From assembly GCA_001247695.2 (NCBI GenBank), contig LGRX02034301.1, positions 1-36,215 of the forward strand: a stretch of DNA of 36,215 nt, given 5' to 3'. The translations under genes were made by a program, and so were the position numbers. This DNA is from Cymbomonas tetramitiformis (taxonomy: Eukaryota; Chlorophyta; Pyramimonadophyceae; Pyramimonadales; Pyramimonadaceae). Below the pieces are notes generated by a model. That model searched no databases. It was not told the origin of the DNA and saw only the letters and a program-made list of their open reading frames with translations. Below, piece after piece: positions 28,315-36,215 of the stretch. Every line of letters begins with the position of its first letter. The first letter of the stretch is position 1.

Positions 28315-28583
28315 GTAAATATGCTTCCATCAACATCGTCACTGGCAACATAATTTGGTCCCAATGAGTATTACACAGAATCGCCACGTTGTGGAGGTGA
28401 ACGGTGGGATATGCTCTTGTGGTACCTTTCCAAGGGGCGCTGTCTATTTGCTGACTTAGCAGTCTGGTCTGCTTTATTGGTTGTGGGCGTCAAGGACGCA
28501 GCATGCTCTGTGCCGTCCCGTGGTTTGGAAGCTCGATGCCCAACTTTGGTTTAGCTTCATTGTCCATACTAGCATTGTCCATT

Positions 28584-31353
28584 CAGGCTCACCGCGCCCC
28601 TGCATGTGGCGCGTCGTCAGGCTCACCGCGCCCCTGCATGTGGTGCGTTGTCAGGCTCACCGTGCCCCTGCACGTGGCGCGTCGTCAGGCTCATCGTGCC
28701 CCTGCATGGGGCGCGTTGTCAGGCTCACCGCGCCCCTGCACGTGGCGCCTCGTCAGGCTCACCGTGCACCTGCATGTGGTGCGTTGTCAGGATCACCGCG
28801 CCCCTGCACGTGGCGCGTCGTCAGGCTCACCGTGCCCCTGCATGTGGTGCGTTGTCAGGCTCACCGCGCCCCTGCACGTGGCGCTTCGTGAGGCTCACCG
28901 TGCCCCTGCATGTGGTGCGTTGTCAGGCTCACCGCGCCCCTGCACGTGGCGCGTCGTCAGGCTCACCGTGCACCTGCATTTGGCGCCTCGTCAGGCTCAC
29001 CGTGCACCTGCATGCGGCGCGTCGTCAGGCTCACCGCGCCCCTGCACGTGGTGCGTTGACAGGCTCACCGCGCCCCTGCACGTGGCGCGTCGTCAGGCTC
29101 ACCGCGCCCCTGCACGTGGCGCCTCGGCAGGCTCACCGTGCACCTGCATGTGGCGCGTCGTCAGGCTCACCGTGCACCTGCATGTGGTGCGTTGTCAGGG
29201 ACCACCGCGCCGGCGTGGCGCTCGTGAGGCTCACCGTGCCCCTGCATGTGGTGCGTTGTCAGGCTCACGTGCCCTGCACGTGGCGCCTCGTCAGGCTCAC
29301 GTGCCCCTGCATGTGGCGTCGTCAGGCTCACCGCGCCCCTGCACGTGGCGCCTCCTTAGGCTGACCGTGCACCTGCACGTGGCGCCTCGTCAGGCTCACC
29401 GTGCCCCTGCATGTGGCGCGTCGTCAGGCTCACCGCGCCCCTGCACGTGGCGCCTCCTTAGGCTGACCGTGCACCTGCACGTGGCGCCTCGTCAGGCTCA
29501 CCGTGCCCCTGTAGGTGGAGCGTCGTCAGGCTCACCGTGCACCTGCACGTGGAGCGTCGTCAGGCTCACCGCGCCCCTGCACGTGGCGCCTCGTCAGGCT
29601 CACCGTGCCCCTGCATGTGGCGCGTTGTTAGGCTCACCGTGCTCTTGCATGTGGTGCGTTGTCAGGATCACCGCGCCCCTGCACGTGGCGCATCGTCAGG
29701 CTCACCGTGCCCCTGCACGTGGCGCGTTGTCAGGCTCACCGCGCCCCTGCACGTGGCGCGTCGTCAGGCTCACCGTGCCCCTGCACGTGGCGCCTCGTCA
29801 GGCTCACCGTGCCCCTGCACGTGGCGCGTCGTCAGGCTCACCGTGCCCCTGCACGTGGCGCGTCGTCAGGCTCACCGTGCCCCTGCACGTGGCGCGTCGT
29901 CAGGCTCACCGTGCACCTGCATGTGGTGCGTTGTCAGGATCACCGCGCCCCTGCACGTGGCGCTTCGTGAGGCTCACCGTGCCCCTGCATGTGGTGCGTT
30001 GTCAGGCTCACCGTGCCCCTGCACGTGGCGCCTCGTCAGGCTCACCGTGCCCCTGCACGTGGCGCGTCGTCAGGCTCACCGTGCACCTGCATGTGGTGCG
30101 TTGTCAGGATCACCGCGCCCCTGCACGTGGCGCTTCGTGAGGCTCACCGTGCCCCTGCATGTGGTGCGTTGTCAGGCTCACCGTGCCCCTGCACGTGGCG
30201 CGTCGTCAGGCTCACCGTGCCCCTGCACGTGGGGCCTCGTCAGGCTCACCGTGCCCCTGCACGTGGTGCCTCATCAGGCTCACCGTGCACCTGCATGTGG
30301 TGCGTTTTCAGGTTCCCCGTGCCCCTGCACGTGGCGCGTCGTCTGGCTCATCGTGCCCCTGCACGTGGCGCCTCGTCAGGCTCACCGCGCCCCTGCACGT
30401 GGCGCGTTGTTAGGTTCCCCGTGCCCCTGCATGTGGCGCCTCGTCAGGCTCACCGTGCCCCTGCATGTGGCGCGTTGTCAGGCTCATCGTGCCCCTGCAT
30501 GTGGAGCGTCGTCAGGCTCACCGTGCCCCTTCATGTGGCGCGTTGTCAGGCTTACCGTGCCCCTGCACGTGGTGCGTTGTCAGGGCACCGTGCCCCTGCA
30601 TGTGGCGCGTCGTCAGGCTCACCGTGCCCCCTGCACGTGGCGCCTCGTCAGGCTCACCGCGCCCCTGCACGTGGCGCCTCGTCAGGCTTACCGTGCTCCT
30701 GCACGTGGCACGTCGTCAGGCTCACCGTGCCCCTGCACGTGGCGCTTCGTGAGGCTCACCGCGCCCCTGCACGTGGCGCGTTGTCAGGTTCCCCGTGCCC
30801 CTGCACGTGGCGCGTTGTCAGGTTCCCCGTGCCCCTGCACGTGGCGCCTCGTCAGGCTCATCGTGCTCCTGCACGTGGCGCCTCGTCAGGCTCACCGTGC
30901 ACCTGCATGTGGCACCTCGTCAGGCTCACCGCGCCCCTGCATGTGGCGCGTCGTCAGGCTCACCGTGCACCTGCATGTGGTGCGTTGTCAAGCTCACCGT
31001 GCCCCTGCATGTGGTGCGTTGTCAGGCTCACCGTGCCCCTGCATGTGGCGCGTCGTCAGGCTCACCGCGCCCCTGCACGTGGCGCCTCGTCAGGCTCACC
31101 ATGCCCCTGCATGCGGCGCGTTGTCAGGCTCACCGCGCCCCTGCATGTGGTGCGTTGTCAGGATCACCGCGCCCCTGCACGTGGCGCCTCATCAGGCTCA
31201 CCGTGCCCCTGCATGTGGTGCGTTTTCAGGTTCCCCGTGCCCCTGCACGTGGCGGGTCGTCAGGCTCATTGTGCCCCTGCACGTGGCGCGTCGTCAGGCT
31301 CACCGTGCCCCTGCATGTGGCGCGTCGTCAGGTTCACCGCGCCCCTGCATGTG
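28584..31353. repeat. 34-bp minisatellite, about 81 units
   Basis: The unit is 34 bp. It contains CAGGCTCACCGTGCCCCTGC followed by ACGTGGCGCGTCGT, with common A/C, C/T and T/G variants. Most units carry CACGTG or CATGTG at a fixed 34-bp period. A cluster of indels lies at 29,190-29,340, with single-base indels near 30,580 and 30,625. Because 34 is not a multiple of three and the unit has no stops, all three plus-strand frames are open for hundreds of codons. I treat these as by-products. Confidence 0.95.
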
Positions 31354-31465
31354 GCTGTAGCTTTTTGTTCGCCATGTGAACGATTTGGATTGGGCTGAAT
31401 TATCCTGCAAGAGAACTTTTGATAATCATGAGCGGATTGCTTTTGTGACTACCTCTAATTTTTAG

Positions 31466-31628
31466 CTTTGCAATTGTTGAATATGGGCCAGGCGGGATGG
31501 AGTCACTGCCGGGAGGTGTGTGAAGCAAATGATCAGTGCAACGCCTTCACCTTTCAAACTGTGTACTCTTGGTGCTATTTCAAAACATGTTTCAATGGAA
31601 GCGCAACATCATGGTGGGAAAACAACGG
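31466..31628 (+). CDS. Putative exon with PAN/Apple-like domain
   Basis: A branch-like CTAAT and TTTTTAG precede the exon, and GTATGT follows it at 31629. The reading contains GWSHCREVCEANDQC, then NAFTF, then WCYFKTCF. This C-x3-C-x5-C spacing, with an aromatic-rich core and a later Cys pair, is the PAN/Apple pattern used for protein or carbohydrate binding on extracellular proteins. The open frame upstream has no ATG within reach of a normal gene start, which fits an internal exon. Its phase (two leading bases) would need a phase-1 donor upstream. Confidence 0.5.
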
Positions 31629-31689
31629 GTATGTTTACATCTTTCGCACAAAGCTCAACTTGCCAAAGGCATACCGGCATATCTAGAGA

Positions 31690-32235
31690 TACCTTGCTTG
31701 CTAAGCAGGGGCGGTCCCAGTGGGCCCAACTAGCTCGCAAGTTTGCCAATCTACTCCCTCAAAGCTGTCCGTGTCAGGAACTTTCACAAAACCTGCACTT
31801 GATCCAAAATGGTTCAGGAAATTAAGCTCAATCCAAGGGCCCAGGAGCCTCTAAACTTCTCTGCAATCCAATATGTCCATTTCTTTGCAAAAAGCATCGA
31901 CCATGAAAGTACTGTAAGGAGAGATTCCGCCCGCTGCTGCTGTTCCACCCCCCCCTCCCCTGGCGCATTACGTTGCCGTTCAGCTGAGTCCAACTCCCTC
32001 CCCTGATTCAGCCACATCAGTACCACTCCACCCCACCGTGCGTACCGTGGTCCGCCGCCGACGGCTCCCGCACTCAAGCAGGCGTACCACGCAAACCCCA
32101 TCAGTCTACTCGGCACAGGCGGAATTCCTAACCCCTCGACGACCGACACCCTGTCATGGATAATTGAATGTTTGCCGCCGGCGACCCCTCTCCTGCAACC
32201 GCATCACCACGTCCATTATCCAACCAGCGGACAAC
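31690..32235. other. No gene seen
   Basis: Mixed sequence with short ORFs on both strands, none supported by motif or bias. A C-run (CCCCCCCTCCCC near 31,949) is the only low-complexity feature. Confidence 0.5.
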
Positions 32236-32658
32236 AGCCCCTCGCGGCTAGTGCCTCCTGAAAGCCCCTCCACCCGCTCCTCGCGGCTTGTGCCTCCTGG
32301 AAGCCCCTCCACCCGCTCCTCGCAGCTTGTGCCTTCTGGAAGCCCCTCCACCCGCTCCTCGCAGCTTGTACCTCCTGGAAGCCCCTCCCACCACAGCCTC
32401 CCCAGGCTTGTGGCCTCCTGGAAGCCCCCACCTGCCTCCTCCCCGGTTGTGCCTCCTGGAAGTTCTCCACCCGCTCCTCGCGGCTTGTGCCTCCTGGAAG
32501 CCCCTCCATCCGCTCCTCGCGGCTTGCGCCTCCTGGAAGCCCCTCCACCCGCTCCTCGCGGCTTGTGCCTCCTGGAAGCCTCTCCATCCGCTCCTCGCGG
32601 CTTTTGCCTCCTGGAAGCCTCTCCACCCGCTCCTCGCGGCTTGTGCCTCCTGGAAGTC
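32236..32658. repeat. 39-bp minisatellite, about 11 units
   Basis: The unit is 39 bp: CTCCTCGCGGCTTGTGCC, then TCCTGGAAGCCCCTCCACCC. Indels lie around 32,385-32,465. It abuts the broken end of the second Ngaro-like copy without a spacer. Being 13 codons long with no stops in several frames, it extends neighbouring ORFs on both strands. I do not regard those as genes. Confidence 0.9.
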
Positions 32659-32659
32659 C

Positions 32660-33575
32660 CTATGCCCACTCGTCCGCCTCGCTGCGGATGTACCTCGCCT
32701 GCAACTCGATGTCACGCAAGTCCAGGAGCATCCACAGCTTGCGCATTCTTCGCATCTGCTCCGGGTTCCTTGAAGTGAAGCGCGACAGCATGGCCACAAT
32801 TGCTTGGTTGTCGCAGTAGAGCCTCACTACCTTGCCTTCCAGCGTCGCGCATGAAAGCCTGCACTGTCTCGAACACCGCCTCCAGTTCGATGTGCGTGAT
32901 GTGCAAGTGCCGGAGCTTGTCCGGCCAGAAACCTCTCGCCTCCTTGTGGAGATTCAGGACTCCACCCCACGCCATCAAGGAACTGTCCGTGTGGAGTTTT
33001 GCCCTCGTTGGACTCCTCCAAATCTTCCGACCATTCCACCTGCTCATCACAGGCAGATGGAGCCACCACTCCAGATCGTAGAGGGCTTGTCGCGTCAGCT
33101 TCACCTTCGCACCCCAGCTTCGCTTGGTTGTCAGCACGAAGTACAGCTCGCGCAGGTACATTCTCGCCGCTGGCACCGCTAGGTAAACCGATTGGCAAAG
33201 TCCATTGAAAGCCGCTAGTCTTCTCGCCGACAGCCTCTGCTTCTCGCGAGACGCGTCGCAGATGATGCTTCTCGCCTGGGCGTGGATCGTGTTGACCCTC
33301 GTCCCGGTCACTCTGAACAACCCTTCTCGCAAGTCCACCTCCAGACCGAGGTGCTCGATGAGCTGTCCTGGCTCCCATTGACCCTTCTTCTCGTTCCGGG
33401 AGAGCCCCAGCCTCGCCAGCACTCGTCGTACTCGCTCTCGCTGCACGTAGGCCTCCTCCTTGTTGGACGCCAGGATCAATGTCGTCCATGTACGGGAGCA
33501 CTCGTGCTCCACGTCGCTTTAGGTCTCAATGAACACCTCCAGCGCGTCGTCGTACTTCGTAACAGGGTGTCGCGA
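32660..33575 (-). pseudogene. RT palm and RNase H of copy 2, frameshifted and truncated
   Basis: YMDD is read in one frame near 33,485 (VLPYMDD), but the following SNKEEAYVQRERVRR is in another, so there is an indel directly after the catalytic motif. An in-frame TAA also precedes it near 33,520. RNase H residues HTDSS and IELEAV are visible. The frame shifts again near 32,850, and the final motif is cut after EADEW by the junction with the minisatellite. Compared with copy 1 (CMDD), this copy retains the canonical Tyr. Confidence 0.75.
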
Positions 33576-34260
33576 CCCGTCCGTTCTTGAGCTTCAGAAG
33601 CTCCCGACGATCCTCCGCTGCATCTGGTGAGCCAAGGGCCTCCACCATGACCTTCATGAACTTCACGAAAATCCTTGGTGTGTCTGACCACCCGAAAGGC
33701 AAGGCTGAACACTGGAATAGGTGCCCCTGCAGATCGAACTGCATGTACTTCTGGAAGTTGGGGTCTATTCCAACGGCATGGTAGCCGTCCTGAAGATCGA
33801 AGCTGAAGCACCAGTCGCCCGGTTCTGCCAACCTTCGTAGTTTCTTCAGCGTCTCCATCTTCACCTTTGACTTCACACAAAAACTGTTCAGCCATCGGAA
33901 GTCCAGCACCAGGCGCCACTTGTTCACGCCCGGCTGCTTCACCAAGAACGCACGCGACACGTGCTGCCTCTTTGATGATCGTTGCCACGTCCTGGTCCCC
34001 AGCGCTCTCTTGATCTCCTCGCCCAGCCAAATTTGTTGAAAAGGAGCCGCGTCGAGTAGCAACACACCATGGTCGAACCTTGGGGGAGGTCGTCGAAGCC
34101 AACGCATCTTGGCTCCCCTGGAGATCCACTGCAGGACCTCTGCATTGGCGCCCGCCGCGCACCACGCCCCTCTTCTGCTCGGCACTTTTTGTTGAATCGT
34201 GCGGTTCTTCTGTCCGACGCCAAGAGGCGCAGGCGCCGGACAGTGGGGTGCCACGCACAT
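33576..34260 (-). CDS. Reverse transcriptase N-terminal part of copy 2
   Basis: ATG 34258-34260 lies 2 nt after the gag stop. It has the same motifs as copy 1: KWRLVLDFRWLN, FSFDLQDGYHAVGIDPNF with the catalytic Asp, and LPFGWSDTP. The homologous reading passes to the +1 frame at CGG-G-TCG (33,573-33,579), precisely the site of the shift in copy 1. Upstream of the catalytic motifs the frame is undamaged. Confidence 0.8.
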
Positions 34261-34262
34261 CC

Positions 34263-35315
34263 CTAGGCATCGGGCCCGGCTACTTTGCCGCGACCTTTGC
34301 CCTTGCCCTTTCCTCCAGCGGGCCTTTGCTCCTTCTTCTCGTCACGCCAGCGAGCGCCAGCACCACGCCCTCCACCGCGTGCGTTCCCCGTCTCCACCAA
34401 GGCCGCGTGCTTCATGTTCGCGTAAATCGCGGCCTTGTTCTTCCCCTTGTCAAACTCGTCAAGGTACTCCTTCAGAAGATAGTCGGTGACGAGACCCTCC
34501 GTGCACTCGTAAACACAATCCTCGACGAACTTGAGCTTCGCGCGCAGGGAGTCGGCGTCCGCCTTGCTCGCTCCCTCCCCGTCCAGGCTAGCACGCAGTT
34601 GCAAAACCGTGAAGCGGTTGCAGAGGAGGGTGTAGACTCCGTGGATGGAGTTCTCCAGCCTCACGAGCCTGTCGTACAAGTAATCGGTCTCAAAAGACTC
34701 GAAGTCGGTGACTGTTGCCGACGTGTACTTGAGGAAGTCATGGAAATACGAGAGTGCTGGAGCCAGCACGACGTTCTCGTACTTCATTGAAGACGCAGTC
34801 TTCTTGGACAGGGAGTCATAGGACTTGTCCCCGTACATCGCGTACAGCTGGGGCATTCCCGAGTCCATGTTTTTCGGTCGGGCCGGGAAAGCATTGTCCA
34901 GGTCCTCCGGAACGTACGTCCAACGTGTGCGACGTTCCAGCTCCGCCTCAGCTCCCTTCTTCATTGATGTCGAAGGGGTGCTGGAAGATGAAGAGCATTC
35001 TTGCTGGCTGCCACCTCTGCCGTCAAGGTGGCAATCTGCCCGGTCATCATAGCAATTAATTCGGCTTGCTGTTGCTGCTGCTGCCGACGTTCTTCCTTGA
35101 AGTCGGCTTGCTGCTGCTGTAATCATCTGCATCATCATCACCGACGGATCGATGGTAGCAGGTGCAGGAGTTGGGGTCGGTGACTGCCTCGGAGTCGGAG
35201 TCGGACTCTGTCTGGGACGGTTGGGTGGGAGAAATCCATTTCCCAAGGCAGGAAAATCTGCCTGTCCCCAGGGATCTCCCTGATCTTCTTCTGGTGTACT
35301 ACGAGTTACCACCAT
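34263..35315 (-). CDS. Gag-like protein of copy 2, uninterrupted
   Basis: 350 codons from ATG 35313-35315 (MVVTRSTPEE) to TAG 34263-34265. It has a PTPTPRQSPTPTP linker, then a region where copy 1 has a Gln-rich coiled coil. Here the frame differs (SAAAATASRINCYDD) because of two compensating indels, and the Gln-rich reading survives in a neighbouring frame. After about residue 125 it aligns throughout with copy 1: KKGAEAELERR, PQLYAMYGDKSYDSLSKK, PALSYFHDF, LENSIHGVYTLLCN. It ends in a Gly/Lys/Arg tail (GGKGKGKGRGK). Likely a structural Gag; no zinc knuckle. Confidence 0.75.
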   Translation of the reverse strand: MVVTRSTPEEDQGDPWGQADFPALGNGFLPPNRPRQSPTPTPRQSPTPTPAPATIDPSVMMMQMITAAASRLQGRTSAAAATASRINCYDDRADCHLDGRGGSQQECSSSSSTPSTSMKKGAEAELERRTRWTYVPEDLDNAFPARPKNMDSGMPQLYAMYGDKSYDSLSKKTASSMKYENVVLAPALSYFHDFLKYTSATVTDFESFETDYLYDRLVRLENSIHGVYTLLCNRFTVLQLRASLDGEGASKADADSLRAKLKFVEDCVYECTEGLVTDYLLKEYLDEFDKGKNKAAIYANMKHAALVETGNARGGGRGAGARWRDEKKEQRPAGGKGKGKGRGKVAGPDA

Positions 35316-35455
35316 GATTTGAATGTACTAAGTGAAGTACTAACTAAAAACTAAAACAGAGTGAACGAAGAGTGTCAAACGCAGAGAGTTAGTAAAAAAG
35401 CAGTGTGCCACACAGAAAATATTCAGCAGAATATTTTTGTGAAGTTACTTTTGTA

Positions 35456-35620
35456 AACAGCAAAAGGAACAGAGCTGTGGCCTCGACAGTTCTCGGCCAT
35501 TATATACATCGCCACAGTGACTTTCAAAACGTCACTGTCACTGCTGTGTCAACGTGTCACTGGTCAGTGATTTTAAATCTGACTAAACCACTAAAATCCC
35601 ACTGCATTCCAATTTAAACA
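35456..35620 (-). repeat. A1-like terminal repeat of copy 2
   Basis: 165 bp homologous to A1/A2 of copy 1 (GCAAAAGGAACAGAGCTGTG, CATTATATACAT, CACTGGTCAGTGATTT, ACTGCATTCCAATTTA), with clear substitutions. It ends at AAACA 35620, matching the copy 1 outer boundary and so defining the 5' end of copy 2. Confidence 0.85.
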
Positions 35621-35655
35621 TAATAACAAATTATTCAAGTCATGAGCAACTGTGT

Positions 35656-36159
35656 ATGATAAAAACGCTGGTGGTTGTCGCTGGGGTGGTCAGCTACGAG
35701 TTGCACTTCATGGACCGAGCTCACTGTGACCGTAATGGCAGAGAGGCGACCAGTGATGACGAGTTTCAGCGGCGTACACCCAGCACCACCCACCCCACTC
35801 ACCGCTCCCTATTGACAAAGCCACCAACGTTGACATCTCCACCTCCTCCGTTTCCACCACCGCCTGCTGGTGTGTGCCCTCGATTCATGCGCGGCCGTGC
35901 GAAAGGAGCGGAGCCTTGTTGTGAAGTGAGTCACACGGGATGGATACTGGTGCAAAAGGAGCGGAGCTTTGTTGTGAAGTGCGTCAAACGGGACGGATAC
36001 TGGCGAAATCAGGAATGCTTCTGGCAGTTGTCCTGCTCCCCATGTATGGTACCGCGGGCAGCGAAGAAGATCAAGGGCGATGGTTACAGGGCGGCGCATG
36101 GCCTCTCGCCACTAGGCATGGATGCAGGGTGGCGCATGGCCTCTCGCCACCAGGCATGA
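35656..36159 (+). other. 167-codon ORF of doubtful status
   Basis: An ATG-initiated ORF with a short hydrophobic start (MIKTLVVVAGVV), a Pro-rich middle (TSPPPPFPPPPAG) and a Cys-containing C-terminal part. It spans a 53-bp direct repeat (35897-36002) and runs into the terminal 38-bp array. Both add open sequence without selection, and 53 is not a multiple of three. I cannot tell a small secreted protein from a chance ORF. Confidence 0.2.
35897..36002. repeat. 53-bp direct repeat, two copies
   Basis: Copies begin GTGCGAAAGGAGCGGAGC (35897) and GTGCAAAAGGAGCGGAGC (35950), and both continue through TTGTTGTGAAGTG and GGATACTGG. Confidence 0.8.
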
Positions 36160-36215
36160 TTACAGGGCGGCGCGCGGCCTCTCGCCACCAGGCATGGTTA
36201 CAGGGCGGCGCATGG
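36079..36215. repeat. 38-bp tandem repeat running off the window
   Basis: Units of ATGGTTACAGGGCGGCGCA plus TGGCCTCTCGCCACCAGGC follow each other from 36,079 to the end. About 3.6 copies are visible, so the true array length is unknown. Confidence 0.9.

Larger units (their letters stand above)
32660..35620 (-). mobile_element. Ngaro/DIRS-type retrotransposon copy 2, 3'-truncated
   Basis: Same family as copy 1: the A1-like terminus (35456-35620), Gag, the stop-start junction and RT-RNase H all align, but sequence divergence is clear. On the minus strand the element stops just after RSEADEW of RNase H, at the edge of the 39-bp array. It therefore lacks the C-terminal domain, Tudor-recombinase, B1, A2 and B2. 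Copy 2 keeps the gag continuity that copy 1 lost to the hAT-like insertion. Confidence 0.8.

Noticed and set aside
28584..31353. CRISPR-like array
   Set aside because: The 34-bp units are contiguous with no unique spacers, and the context is eukaryotic. It is a minisatellite.
28503..31398. Plus-strand ORFs of 545, 607 and 469 codons across the 34-bp array
   Set aside because: All three frames are open at once because the 34-bp unit lacks stops. This is a by-product of repeat structure, not evidence of a protein.
32154..32799. Several overlapping ORFs of 136-204 codons on both strands
   Set aside because: They follow the 39-bp minisatellite, which is open in multiple frames on both strands.

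Overview
The window looks like a repeat-dense, gene-poor piece of a eukaryotic nuclear genome, probably from a unicellular alga or other protist. The signs are putative spliceosomal introns (one of 47 nt with matching phases), hAT-type DNA transposons, tyrosine-recombinase retrotransposons and several large minisatellites. I saw no bacterial operons, rRNA or tRNA. I cannot name the species. All retroelement genes and the three left-hand protein genes lie on the minus strand.

Positions 1-9,000. A minus-strand gene for a repeat-containing protein with a signal-peptide-like N-terminus (56-754) is followed by a protein with the residue pattern of 2-oxoglutarate/Fe(II) dioxygenases (1660-2832). 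Next come a 51-bp array with a three-unit higher-order period, an 8-bp repeat and a nine-unit 174-bp array that stays open on the minus strand. An orphan protein of about 507 aa (5033-6556) has three spaced boxes upstream of it. GC-rich hairpin repeats occur at 1.1 kb and 7.5-7.8 kb, with relatives at 8.3-8.5 kb.

Positions 9,000-13,300. I see no gene here, only head-to-tail copies of a composite repeat of about 0.7 kb (called alpha-beta-gamma below), which returns at 21.7-25.7 kb.

Positions 13,327-20,145 hold a three-level nest. The outer layer is a hAT-like element with an 8-bp target duplication. Inside it is a nearly intact Ngaro/DIRS-type retrotransposon (13,676-19,891, minus strand) with split direct repeats A1 / B1-A2 / B2. 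Its gag is split by a second hAT-like element of 979 bp with a perfect 13-bp terminal inverted repeat and a perfect 8-bp duplication. The retrotransposon codes for Gag, reverse transcriptase-RNase H with a DIRS-type C-terminal domain, and a tyrosine recombinase preceded by a Tudor-like domain. That fusion is the most interesting item in the window, because it could direct insertion to particular chromatin.

Positions 21,700-25,700. A different retroelement, truncated at its 3' end (22,357-24,596), sits inside an alpha repeat copy. Its Gag C-terminus pairs a CCCH zinc finger with a CCHC zinc knuckle.

Positions 25,700-31,700. Plus-strand exon candidates include a Cys-rich pair, a Pro-rich extracellular-type stretch and a PAN/Apple-like exon. 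They may belong to one surface or secreted protein. An array of about 81 copies of a 34-bp minisatellite lies between the last two.

Positions 32,200-36,215. A 39-bp minisatellite abuts a second, truncated and frameshifted copy of the Ngaro-like family (32,660-35,620). After it come a doubtful small ORF and a 38-bp tandem repeat that runs off the window.
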